In this document: one piece after another, positions 1 to 10,105 of the stretch | Numbering within the stretch: position 1 is the stretch's first letter | Layout: the number at the start of each line of letters is the position of its first letter | Assembly: GCA_023052935.1 (NCBI GenBank) | Contig: CM041292.1 | Coordinates: 102,030,426 to 102,094,425, forward strand | DNA length: 64,000 nucleotides | Source: Piezodorus guildinii | Lineage: Eukaryota > Arthropoda > Insecta > Hemiptera > Pentatomidae | Reading direction: 5' to 3' | Notes under the pieces: model-generated | The model's input: only the letters and a program-made list of their open reading frames with translations | Databases searched by the model: none | Told to the model about the DNA's origin: nothing | Made by a program: the position numbers and the translations under genes

Positions 1-1144
1 TCTTAATCTCCAGAAGTTACGTTGAAGAGATGTACGAATACGATGAAGAGGGAATACGGGAAAAAATAAAATAAAAAGTTTATAAATTTGTTTATCTTAT
101 ATACAAAGACGTGGAAGGTAATAAAAAGTGACGAATATGGTATGAACTTAGATTGTCGCAGAAATTATATTACAATTTATGCTATCAAAACTCAATGTAA
201 TTCTTTAAACTTTGGTGATCTCTAACTTCAGTTAAAAGTTATTAAATTGATTTTGAGTGAAAGTCGTGTTTTGGGAGCACCATGTTTTTTATTTTATATA
301 ACTGATTGAATAAAGTACTCTATATCAGTTTATAAAATAATAAAATTAATTAAGCAGTAATTAAATTAATTAGGTATAATGCCTCTCAATTAACTTTACT
401 ATGTTCAAGCGAAAGTTTTTTTTCCAGATTATTGTGTGAAAGAAAATGAATTATTTTCACAAACATGAAGATCAATTGGTTCAACTTTGTTTATATAATC
501 CAAATTTAATTAATTTCTTGGGTTAATTTGAGAGGATATTAGAAGATGTAGTTCCTTACTGGAAATTGACATGGTCCTAACTAACAGCCTGTGGTGCGGC
601 TGACCGCGGGTCGGCTACCTAGCCCATATTTCTAAGGACTCAACCCGTCAGCATTAAACTGACAATTTAAGCCTTACTTAATTGAATTTAAAAATAATAT
701 AGAATTATATTTAAATACTCTTGATATTCAGCCTCGCTATCCCGAAGTTTATTCTTGATTCGAAGTAATTTAATATAATATTCCAAAAATATGTAAAAAA
801 AAAACTATATTAACAAAATGATAGTTTGATTTTGAGCTTTTTTTTTTTTTTTTCTGTACTCATTTTTTCTCTGGAAGCCCGATTTTTAAACAGAAATATA
901 AGTTTAAGGGTTCCCTTATTCTGAACAACCAAGTCTGGCATCAATGTGTGTCTGTGTTTAATAATTATATTCAAGATAAAGTTTTATTTCAATTTTCGTA
1001 TAATATTAGTTCTCACTAAAATAAAGACATTTCCGATTTGGTTACAAACAAGTGTTGTGTTGACAAGATGGGATGTTCAACTAAAGAACTAAATTACCAG
1101 GACATACAACCAAAAGTTGTCTAAATGGGTAAAAAAAATAAAGT
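1..1144. other. AT-rich sequence without a supported gene
   Basis: No convincing coding region on either strand. About 130-300 is a minus-strand fragment of the R1 dispersed repeat: its reverse complement carries the GGTGC start and the CACGACTTTCACT motif shared with other copies. Positions 580-640 hold a short GC-richer island that I do not recognise. The rest is low-complexity AT-rich DNA, including a T run at 839-854. Confidence 0.5.
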
Positions 1145-2035
1145 AAAAATTTGGTGCGGGCAACACACAACTTTCACTTACCTCCGTTTTTAATATCGAT
1201 TAATTTTGTTTTAAATACAGTTAGAGGTAAAAATGAGTGAAACTAATAAAGTATTAATTAAATTGAAATTGTTTAGAAACACGTGTTTTCTTAAAAAAAT
1301 CTACTAAACTATTATCTAAAATAATCAGTTAGTTTTATAGGCTTTTCATCACTCTTCATTAACTTTTACAGATTTTTGTATAAGATTATATTTTTCTAAA
1401 ATATTTAGCCCTCGAACGATATATTATACATACATTAAAAAAAAATTGTAGTTTTCTCCTTTAGTTCATTATTGAATTCGTTTACCTTCATATTTACCTA
1501 TTTTTCATCAATGATTACAAGATGATATGGTTATTTATATAGAATGTACAAAATTAAAGACAATTTAGAGTTGAAAGAAATGAAAATATCGGCATCTAAG
1601 CCTTGTCAGACTATTTCAAACAGAATGAAAGCTACATGATATTAAGGCATATTAAATTTTACATCGATATAGCGAGTTTAATCAAAATCGTTAGAGCCGT
1701 TTTTGAAAAAATCATAAAAAGGTGCAAAATGCATGGCACAAAGTGGCTCTTCTGGTAAACTGATTTTGATGAAAAAGGCTTTGTAATCTCTCGGGCGTAT
1801 ATTTGTCTTAAATATGAAATTTCAGTTTCATAGGACTTTTCGCTTATACCCTGGAGTTACCACACACGGAAACAGGCAGACACAACACACACACACACAC
1901 ACACACCAGACTTCGTCATTTGGACTAAGGTGACCCTAAAACGTGTATTTCCGTTGAAAACTCAAATTCTAAAATTTTTAAGATTGTAATACTTTACCTT
2001 ATTCCATATATAGGTATGTATGTAAAAGTAAAAAG
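1145..2035 (+). repeat. R1 dispersed repeat, near full length
   Basis: This copy runs from GGTGCGGGCAACACAC near 1154 to a terminal block near 2035 resembling GGTAAGTGAAAGTAA. Shared landmarks appear in the same order in copies near 19.1, 24.2 and 25.1 kb: an ACGGTATAT-like motif after 'agcttt', a block about GTGGCTCTTCTGGT, an (AC)n run at 1884-1907, and GTGTATTTCCGTTGAAAACT before the end. No protein is encoded. A CACTTACC-type motif near the start is inverted near the 3' end, so a non-autonomous DNA element is likely. The class is not established. Confidence 0.7.
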
Positions 2036-2993
2036 GAAAAAAAATACACCAATAAGATGGTAGAATAAAATTAATTAGCATGAGTATAATTGTTACAGAT
2101 TGAGAAGTACTTTGGTTTTTGTATGACGTATAGCTTTTTCCTCAATCTTACTTTTTCGACTTTTCAGTTTTTTAGAAGTCATTGGACATTTTTGTTCAAA
2201 TCTTTTAAAAGGAATTTTTAACCAAGCGGGTTCTAAAAAAACAACGGGTCTTGGTTTAGTTTAAAAAAGCCACTTAACAAACAGGAGAAGAAAGCATTAA
2301 TTGATTTTAAAAACCAATCCCATTCTCGCTCGTCGGGATTCCTTCTTTTTTATGCCTAAGTAATTATTTTCCCAGAGGAGAATCGAAAAGTAATCACCGA
2401 AATGAATAAGGTCTACAAACACTGAGAAATGTAAACAGACTCTGAGCAACCCAATCTGGGACTGCACTCTCGCCTCTTCATTATAAAAACGCTATATACG
2501 TTTGAATTTTCTCCGAAACAGCGACAAATATTATTGTAAATGACATATCTTTTCTTTCTTTATAAAATTTCATACAGCTATAATTGAATATAATCAGTAT
2601 TTTTTTAACAATCATTCGGGGGCATGAAATGATTAATTATTATTGAGTCTAACTTAATGTCAAGGCTACTAATCCTTTTGAATACTCATTTTTTAACTCA
2701 TTGTGCCTCTACTTAAACTTAGAAATCATTCTTGAAATCATAAAATTAAATTAAAATATCATGTAATAAATAAAATTGAAATCCTAATTATAAATACCAT
2801 ATATTGTTTTAAAGTGGGTAGAAAAAAAAAAAAAAAAAGCTAGTAATTTAGGTCCATTGTAACGTTATTGTAAGGAAGTTGTTCTGATGATATGGAGGTT
2901 GTAAAAACCTGGATACTGAAACTTTGAGAATATGGTTGTTATTTTGGAACAAATGATAGGATATACTAAAAGTTATCTGATAGTTTTAGTATA
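2036..2993. other. AT-rich intergenic DNA including repeat E
   Basis: No gene is supported. Positions 2640-2945 match 50720-50945 in several ordered blocks (AACTTAATGTCAAGGC, then AGTAATTTAGG and ATTGTAAC), so both are copies of a dispersed repeat that I call E. The 2280-2480 stretch is more complex than its surroundings and not visibly repeated here. Foldback FB1 begins at the right edge of the repeat E copy. Confidence 0.5.
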
Positions 2994-3000
2994 TATAGCA

Positions 3001-3135
3001 TTTCCAAGTCAAATTCAACCTTTTCCAAGTCAAATTCAACCTTTTCCAAGTCAAATTCAACCTTTTCCAAGTCAAATTCAACCTTTTCCAAGTCAAATTC
3101 AACCTTTTCTCCATTTCAAATTCAACCTTTTTCGA
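3001..3135. repeat. 21-bp tandem repeat, left terminus of FB1
   Basis: About six copies of a 21-bp unit (AAGTCAAATTCAACCTTTTC plus C), the last two diverged. Because 21 is a multiple of three, the array gives an artefactual heptapeptide-repeat ORF. The same unit, reverse-complemented, caps the right end. Confidence 0.9.
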
Positions 3136-3429
3136 TTTCAATAAAATAATAAAATTCAAATTAACATGATTTTATGTTTTTATGGTTATTTTAATTACAC
3201 CTTATGTTTTTAACCCTTGTGGCTTGTTTAATGTTCCCAAGGGCCTCTTTACCTATAATTAGTCACGATTATAATAATAAGTATAACCGATACTTTAATT
3301 TTTAGACATTTCGATACAAGGTCTGGTAGTCGGATTAGCGGGGGTTTGTTTTATTTTAGTTTTATAATCGCGGGCGAAAATATTATAAATTGAGGTTTAT
3401 TTTAACTTTCTCGTATTTATTGGATAGTA

Positions 3430-4720
3430 GGCTCAGTAGTAGCGTTCCCAAAGGTTCGTTACCGATTACACTATTAATTTTAATCGCGCTCGCTCAAATA
3501 TGGGTTTATTATAACTTTTTCGTATTTATTGGATACAAGGCTCAGTAGCTGCGTTCCCAAAGGTTCGTTACCGATTAAACTATTAATTTTAATTGCGCTC
3601 GCTCAAATATGGGTTTATTATAACTTTTTCGTATTTATTGGATACAAGGCTCAGTAGCTGCGTTCCCAAAGGTTCGTTACCGATTAAACTATTAATTTTT
3701 AATTGCGCTCGCTCAAATATGGGTTTATTATAACTTTTTCGTATTTATTGGATACAAGGCTCAGTAGCTGCGTTCCCAAAGGTTCGTTACCGAATACACT
3801 ATTAATTTCAATCGCGCTCGCTCAAATATGGTTTTATTATACTTTTTCGTATTTGTTGGATACAAGGCTCAGTAGCTGCGTTCCCAAAGGTTGGTTACCG
3901 ACTACACTATTAATTTTAATCGCGCTCGCTCAAATATGGTTTATTATGACTTTTTCGTATTTATTGGATACAGAGGTTAGTAGCTGCGTTCCCAAAGGTT
4001 CGTTACCGATTACACTATTAATTTTAATCGCGCTCACTCAAATATGGGTTTATTATTACTTTTTCGTATTTATTGGATACTAGGCTCAGTTGCTGCGTTA
4101 CGTGGGGTTCTTTCCCGACCATTCTATTAATTATTCGTGCGCTCACTCAAATATGGGTTTATTATGACTTTTTCGTATTTATTGGATACTAGGCACAGTA
4201 GCTGCGTTACGGAGGGTTCTTTCCCGACCAGTCTATTAATTATTCGTGCGCTCACTCAAATATGGGTTTATTATTACTTTTTCGTATTTATTGGATACTA
4301 GGCACAGTAGCTGCGTTACGGAGGGTTCTTTCCCGACCAGTCTATTAATTATTCGTGCGCTCGCTCAAATATGGGTTTATTATAACTTTTTCGTATTGAC
4401 TGGATACTAGGCTCAGTAGCTGCGTTACGGAGGGTTCTTTCCCGACCAGTCTATTAATTATTCGTGCGCTCACTCAAATATGGGTTTATTATTATTTTTT
4501 CGTATTTATTGGATACTAGGCACAGTAGCTGTGTTACGGAGGGTTCTTTCCCGACCAGTCTATTAATTATTCGTGCGCTCGCTCAAATATGGGTTTATTA
4601 TAACTTTTTCGTATTGATTGGATACTAGGCTCAGTAGCTGCCTTTCCCAAGGTTCGTTACCGATTACACTATTAATTGTTATCGCGCTCGCTCAATTATG
4701 GGTTTATTATAAATTCGTGT
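3430..4720. repeat. 109-bp tandem array, left arm of FB1
   Basis: About twelve units with a period of 109 bp, measured between successive GGCTCAG motifs at 3430, 3539 and 3648. Two unit subtypes occur. The outer units carry TTCCCAAAGGTTCGTTACCG. The inner units (about 4085-4620) carry ACGGAGGGTTCTTTCCCGAC instead. A 109-bp period is not a multiple of three, so no conserved protein is possible across units. Confidence 0.9.
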
Positions 4721-4969
4721 TTCTTTTCTATGCTAATTTCTGTATTTGTGTTTCGGGAGTTTTGTTAGTGAATGTGTTAATGTATTTTTAGTCAGTTGGT
4801 CTAATTTATGTTTATTTCGTTTTTTTTGTAACTTTTCATGTATTGGGTTACCGCTTATCCTTTTTTTCAGGATAGTAAGTTATCTTTTTGGTTAATATTT
4901 TGGAGTTTGATAATAATCAGCTAAACAGAACGATTTTATAAGTACATTATTATTTGATAAACCTCTACT

Positions 4970-6035
4970 TGAGTTAGCGCAATTAAAATTAATAGTATAA
5001 TCTGTAACGAGTCCTTGGTTACGCAGCGACTGAGCCTAGTTTGCAGTAAATACGAACAAGTTAAAATAAACCTCTTCTTGAGCGAGAGCACTTAAAATAA
5101 ATTGAATAATTGGGATAGCAACCCCCGCAACGCATCAACTGAGCCTAATAGTGAATAAATACGAAAAAGTTATAATAAACCCATATTTGAGCGAGCGTAC
5201 GAATAATTAATAGAATGGTCGGGAAAGAACGCCCCGTAACGCAGCAACTGAGCCTAGTATCCAATAAATACGAAAAAGTTATAATAAACCCACATTTGAG
5301 TGAGCGCACGGATAATTAATAGACTGGTCGGGAAAGAACCCTCCGTAACGCAGCTACTGTGCCTAGTATCCAATAAATACGAAAAAGTAATAATAAACCC
5401 ATATTTGAGCGAGCGCGATTAAAATTAATAGTGTAATCGGTAACGAACCTTTGGGAACGCAGCTACTGAGCCTAGTATCCAATAAATACGAAAAAGTTAT
5501 AATAAACCGATATTTGAGGGAGCGCGATTAAAATTAATAGTGTAATCGGTAACGAACCTTTGGGAACGCAACTACTGAGCCTTGTATCCAATAAATACGA
5601 AAAAGTTATAGTAAACCCATATTTGAGCGAGCGCTATTGAAATTAATAGTGTAGTCGGTAACGAACCTTTGGGAACGCAGCTACTGAGCCTAGTATCCAA
5701 TAAATACGAAAAAGTTATAATAAACCGATATTTGAGGGAGCGCGATTAAAATTAATAGTGTAATCGGTAACGAACCTTTGGGAACGCAACTACTGAGCCT
5801 TGTATCCAATAAATACGAAAAGTTATAGTAAACCCATATTTGAGCGAGCGCTATTGAAATTAATAGTGTAGTCGGTAACGAACCTTTGGGAACGCAGCTA
5901 CTGAACCTTGTATCCAATAAATACGAAAAAGTTATAATAAACCCATATTTGAGGGAGCGCGATTAAAATTAATAGTGTAATCGGTAACGAACCTTTGGGA
6001 ACGCAACTACTGAGCCTACTATCCAATAAATACGA
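4970..6035. repeat. 109-bp tandem array, right inverted arm of FB1
   Basis: Roughly ten units that are the reverse complement of the left-arm unit. Subtype order is mirrored: the GGAGGG-type variants lie near the centre (about 5165-5345) and the CCCAAAGG-type units lie outside. Some adjacent units are nearly identical to units two positions away, which suggests a recent two-unit duplication at about 5480-5900. Confidence 0.88.
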
Positions 6036-6304
6036 GAAAGTTAAAATAAACCTCAATTTATAATATTTTCGCCCGCGATTATAAAACTAAAATAAAACGA
6101 ATCCCGCTAATCCGACTACCAGACCTTGTATCGCAAATGTCTTAAAATTAAAGTATCGGTTATACTTATTATTATATTTGTGACTAATTATATGTAGAAA
6201 GGCCCCTGGGAACATTTAACAAGCCACAAGGGTTAAAAACACAAGGTGTAATTAAAATAACCATTAAAACATAAAATCATATTAATTTGATTTTTATTAT
6301 TTTA

Positions 6305-6424
6305 TTGAAATCGAAAAAGGTTGAATTTGAAATGGAAAAGGTTGAATTTGACTCGGAAAAGGTTGAATTTGACTTGGAAAAGGTTGAATTTGACTTGGAA
6401 AAGGTTGAATTTGACTTGGAAATG
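6305..6424. repeat. 21-bp tandem repeat, right terminus of FB1
   Basis: Five to six copies of GGAAAAGGTTGAATTTGACT plus T, the reverse complement of the left terminal repeat. The outer edge is AAATGCTATA, the complement of the left TIR. Confidence 0.9.
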
Positions 6425-6429
6425 CTATA

Positions 6430-7130
6430 GATTCTGAATTTGTCTTATAATACGATTGGCAAAAATTTACTTTGATAAAAAAAAAATTATACTAATATTA
6501 TTCATATTTATAAAATTACAAGGCTATCCCATATCCCACCTTAATATTCCATATTTTGCTGACTTAGCCTGAACCAGGTACCATTTCTTCCATGACAAAC
6601 TCCATTCTCACTCTAATACATTAGTTTCAATCATTGCTTCCTCTTCGATGATAATCCTCCGAGGCGTCTGAAAAGAAGGTGGCCACGAGACCTTCTAGTT
6701 TAGAATATTTTTAGAGTGCTTCTATTGCGTAGTGTCTCTACACGAGTTTCACGATATTTTTCTATATTACCATTACATTTACTTGATGCATTTTATTTTT
6801 TTTTTTATAGAGTTGTAGATCTCAATAAGTATGTTTAAAAATTGTAATAAGCTTCAGTTACTTGCTGTATTATTAAGGATCTGGAACTTATACCGAGGAA
6901 GTAACATAACTAGAAAAAAAATCAATTCATTGTAGATGTTATTTATTGGTTTAGAAACAGTAACCTTTCAGAACAGCTACTGGAAGGAACAAGAAGAATA
7001 GTAACCAGTTTTAAATATCGCACATTTTGAATAGTTGGGCCTTTCATTTGGCAATGTTACCAATAAATAAACTATTTCAATCATTATACAGGCGTCTCTC
7101 TACAATTATAATAAAGTTATATTATTATAA
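6430..7130. other. Intergenic DNA with one copy of repeat D
   Basis: No gene is supported. Positions about 6540-6750 share a patchwork with 30540-30730, including CCATGACAAACTCCAT and CCGAGGCGT-TGAAAAGAA blocks. The reverse complement of 36150-36280 matches as well. This makes a three-copy dispersed repeat (D) of unknown class. Confidence 0.5.
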
Positions 7131-7468
7131 GGGGAGCGGCGTGGTCTAGTGGATAGAGCGCTAGTCTCCTATGCTCTGGGTCCTGGGTTCGAATCTCGTC
7201 TGAGGCAGAATATTATTTACTCTGTTAATGTCAGTAGGGGAGCTACTCTAGGGTACGGAGACCCTCCTGGGACAGACCCAGCCTCCATAAAGTGGGTACC
7301 CAAAATAATTTGGGAAAAAACCTGGCGGCTGAGCGTGATTTAAGGCCAAATCACCTCATTGCATTGCCGTTGGCATAGAAACAGTACGCATCTCTTCTAT
7401 ATGTATTGAGCCCAAGACCCTTCATGGGTTGTAGTGGTACAGGTTTTTTTATTTTATTTTATTTTTTT
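7131..7468 (+). mobile_element. tRNA-derived SINE, family A, full length
   Basis: A 338-bp retroposon. The 5' head is tRNA-like: an A box at TGGTCTAGTGGATAGAGCG and a B box at GGGTTCGAATCTC. A body follows (GGTACGGAGACCCTCCTGGG ... GGGTTGTAGTGGTAC) and a T-rich tail with ATTTT repeats. It is flanked by a 14-bp direct repeat TTATATTATTATAA at 7117-7130 and 7469-7482, as expected from LINE-driven insertion. Other family members are at 20.6-20.8 (minus), 23.4, 34.0 (head only) and 59.6 kb. The A and B boxes suggest RNA polymerase III transcription; activity is not shown. Confidence 0.9.
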
Positions 7469-8063
7469 TTATATTATTATAATGTAACTGTTAAAGATTT
7501 TACTTCATAAAGCTCTGTTGTTGCTCAAATTTCTTGTTACACAAACTAGCTAATAAAGATGTCTCCTAGCATTTGACATTTTATGAAACATATGAATATT
7601 CATCGTCGCAGCTTTGCAGCTTAATATAAACGGTTAATCATTCAATGTTCAGAAACTGTATGGAACCACATGCAAATGTTAGTGAAGTTCATGTTACTAG
7701 GGACGGTTCCACATTATCATTTATACCAATGTTCTTGTTTAAAGTAATTTCCTATCACAAAACTTTGCCTTCAATCAGAAGCGATTTGAGCTTTCCTCGT
7801 TCCACTACGTAGCAATGGCATAACTTATTTAAATGGCTGGCCTAAGATGCATACGGTTTCCCTGTGCGTCCTACAGTACTCACCACCTTCCAGAATTGAG
7901 ACGTTGATTTCCAAAAGCTACTATATCTAAAAATCTCTTTAAAAAAATTCTTTACGCCTTAATATCTAAAATTATTTTTTTAAATATATTAATAACATTA
8001 CATTAAAGTTATGTAATGAAATGTTTTAATATGATTTAGAGCAAAATCAAATGCGTAATCAGT
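7469..8063. other. Unassigned sequence
   Basis: I see nothing I can name here. Positions 7560-7910 are mixed-composition, apparently single-copy DNA; the rest is AT-rich. Confidence 0.4.
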
Positions 8064-8067
8064 AACT

Positions 8068-8132
8068 TGTAACAAGTTTTTAATTTTCCCGCTCGGTTTC
8101 GTCCGCCCGGTGTCTTAAACTTGAGCAATTAT

Positions 8133-8170
<38 letters not shown>

Positions 8171-8488
8171 AAACGTACAGTGTCGCCGCCTAGGATAAGT
8201 ACCGTGGAGATAAGGGATTCCGCGATTTTAAGCCATTCCCGTAGAAAGTCTCGTACCGTATAGATGGAGGAAGTACCGAGTTAGCAGGGAAGCAACCAGG
8301 AGCAGTTTAAGGCTATTTCTATTTAATTTTTCCGTCATATATATTTAATATACCCAGCGTAGGTGTTATGGTAGACTTTTTTTTTTGCCGTATGCTTGTA
8401 TGCCGCTGACAAAGGAAATAAAGCATAACATCGAAAATAATTTTATTTTCTATGAAGGACCTGGACCTTAGCCATTAACCATGTCACA
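8068..8488 (+). repeat. 5' LTR of the gypsy element
   Basis: About 421 bp starting TGTAACAAG and ending GTCACA. An (AT)n tract at about 8137-8168 is not preserved in the 3' copy. An AATAAA polyadenylation signal lies near 8419. Just downstream, 8494-8505 reads ATGGCGCCCGAG. TGGCGCCCGA resembles a tRNA-complementary primer-binding site, although the match to a particular tRNA was not tested. Confidence 0.85.
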
Positions 8489-9190
8489 AATCTATGGCGC
8501 CCGAGACCAGGACAAGGACATTTTTAAGTTAAGTGCTGACTTTAATGGTTATATTTTGTTAAAAGAAAATGAATAATACATTGGAGGAATTAAGTGACAC
8601 TATTTTAATTGCAGTAATCCGCAAGCATGGTATTCGGTATAGTCAATTGCATCAACAAAGTTAAGACTTTTATATAAATTATGATTATCGTATCGAAGGA
8701 AAACAAACATTTGATTTTTTTTTTATTTTAAAAATTGTAATATATTCCGTAAAACTTTATTGTATCGACAAAATATTTCTATATTGCTCTAATTAGGAAG
8801 AAAAACATTTAATTTTTTATTTATTTTAAAAATGGTAATATATCTTCCGTAAAAGTTTCTTGTTCGTAAAATATTTTAATACAAAATATTTCTATATTGA
8901 TTAAAATTTTTATTAAAAGTAACGTTTATTAAACTGTTTTTAGTAAATTTAGACTGTTTTATTTTAATTAAAATCTTAAATTAAAACGTTTCAAATTAGG
9001 ATTTTATTTACTTGTATTTAATTAAGATTTAATAATTATGAATTTTGTGGTTGATAAGAATTATTATTATAATAACAATATTTTATTTTTTGTAAATAAC
9101 TTTAGATAACAGAGAAAATAATTTTTTGTATAAAATAATTTTTTTTGTTTTTTAAATAAGGTATCTTATTAATCAAAATTTAGATTAATT
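8489..9190 (+). other. gypsy leader and decayed 5' gag region
   Basis: Contains the primer-binding-like site and then very AT-rich sequence. A short frame opens at ATG 8571 (about 32 codons) and may be a remnant of the gag N-terminus. A direct repeat of ~90 bp lies at about 8712-8800 and 8808-8900, sharing GTAATATAT, CCGTAAAA and AAATATTTCTATATTG. The AT-rich block may be an insertion or local expansion within gag. Confidence 0.5.
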
Positions 9191-10066
9191 AGAGTTTGAG
9201 AATAATTGTTATTAATGAAGCTTTATCCCTTATCTCGGGGTTCGCATTAGAGGAAATTAATTATTCCCTAGCCTATGATGCGGTAGTTGCTCGGTATCAA
9301 AATAAAAGACGGCTAGCCCGATTTTACATTAAGAGTGATGTATTTTACCCCTCTAAACAATTCGTCCGCAAATAATTTGCAAAGATTTTTATCCGAACAT
9401 GAAAATAATTTTTCCGCCCTATCGGCTTTAGGCATTGAAGATATGAGGGACTTCATTAAACTTCATTTAGCCCTCACCAATTTAGACCCAGGGGCCAGAA
9501 GATCGTTCGAAGAACGGATAAAGTCGACTGAGATTCCCTCTAATAGGGACTTAATAAATTTTGTCACGGAACGATCTAGAATCTCCGAGATGATGGCTCA
9601 AGAAGGCCGAGCGGAAAAATCGAATGGAAAAGAGAAATCCCGATTTACGAATCCCACTACGAATAGACAGTATAAGAAAGAATCCTCGGGAATATATAGT
9701 ATTTTACCTTCGGGTTCCTCGGTGCCAACAGATACTGACGCTTCTGCCGACAAATCAAATTGTAATCCCGAATTCGAACGAATGAAAACCGAGTCAGTTG
9801 GTTGTATGGAAAGGTTATCCCCATCGACCAAAGTACAATCCAGAAATAGTTCTGAATCAATTGTTGACAATAAAAACATCCCAAAAGACTTACAGCTAGC
9901 TCTAACAGCTAAGAAATTAAATTGCTGGAATTGTGGTGGACCACATGTATATTCCAGATGTTCGCTACCTCGTAAGTTGTTCTGCTATCGTTGTGGTAGC
10001 CCAGGAGTTTCCATTCACGCCTGCCCTAAATGTACTCCGGAAAATGGGCGAGGGAATCGGAAGTGA
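9191..10066 (+). pseudogene. gag: gypsy gag (capsid/nucleocapsid), frameshifted
   Basis: The downstream part is open from ATG 9338 to TGA 10064-10066. It has a capsid-like helical segment with LDPGARRSFEE near residue 50. The C-terminus has two zinc knuckles: CWNCGGPHVYSRC, and CYRCGSPGVSIHAC in which Val replaces the usual His. Upstream, 9217-9336 reads in a different frame as plausible capsid sequence (SLAYDAVVARYQNKRRLARF), so a frameshift near 9330-9338 splits gag. It would package element RNA in cytoplasmic particles. In the same frame, further stops at 10091 and 10103 separate gag from pol. Confidence 0.75.
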
Positions 10067-10105
10067 GGGTTATTTCTATTCCTACAGTTTTAGCTGACCC
10101 ACTAA

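Larger units (their letters stand above)
2994..6429. mobile_element. Foldback-type transposon FB1, complete
   Basis: A 3.4 kb inverted-repeat element. Both ends carry TATAGCATTTCC (start 2994) and its complement (end 6429). Moving inward on both sides come 21-bp tandem repeats, a ~290-bp unique subterminal block, then arrays of a 109-bp unit running to the middle. The two arms are mirror images, and a ~250-bp unique spacer (about 4720-4965) separates them. This matches Foldback elements, whose long inverted termini are built of tandem repeats. No transposase is present, so it must be mobilised in trans. The flanks are TA-rich, so the target duplication (TA or TATA) is ambiguous. Open frames inside the arrays are by-products of repetition. 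Confidence 0.85.

Noticed and set aside
3703..4083. 126-codon ORF with LLDTRLSSCVPKGSLP repeats
   Set aside because: It lies in the 109-bp tandem array of FB1. The unit is not a multiple of three; the apparent protein repeat depends on indels.
3430..6035. CRISPR-like array
   Set aside because: Repeats are contiguous 109-bp units without variable spacers, in a eukaryotic transposon.
7131..7206. Possible functional tRNA gene with A and B boxes
   Set aside because: It is the head of a 338-bp SINE with target duplications, and the same head recurs with SINE bodies elsewhere. No good cloverleaf acceptor stem closes.
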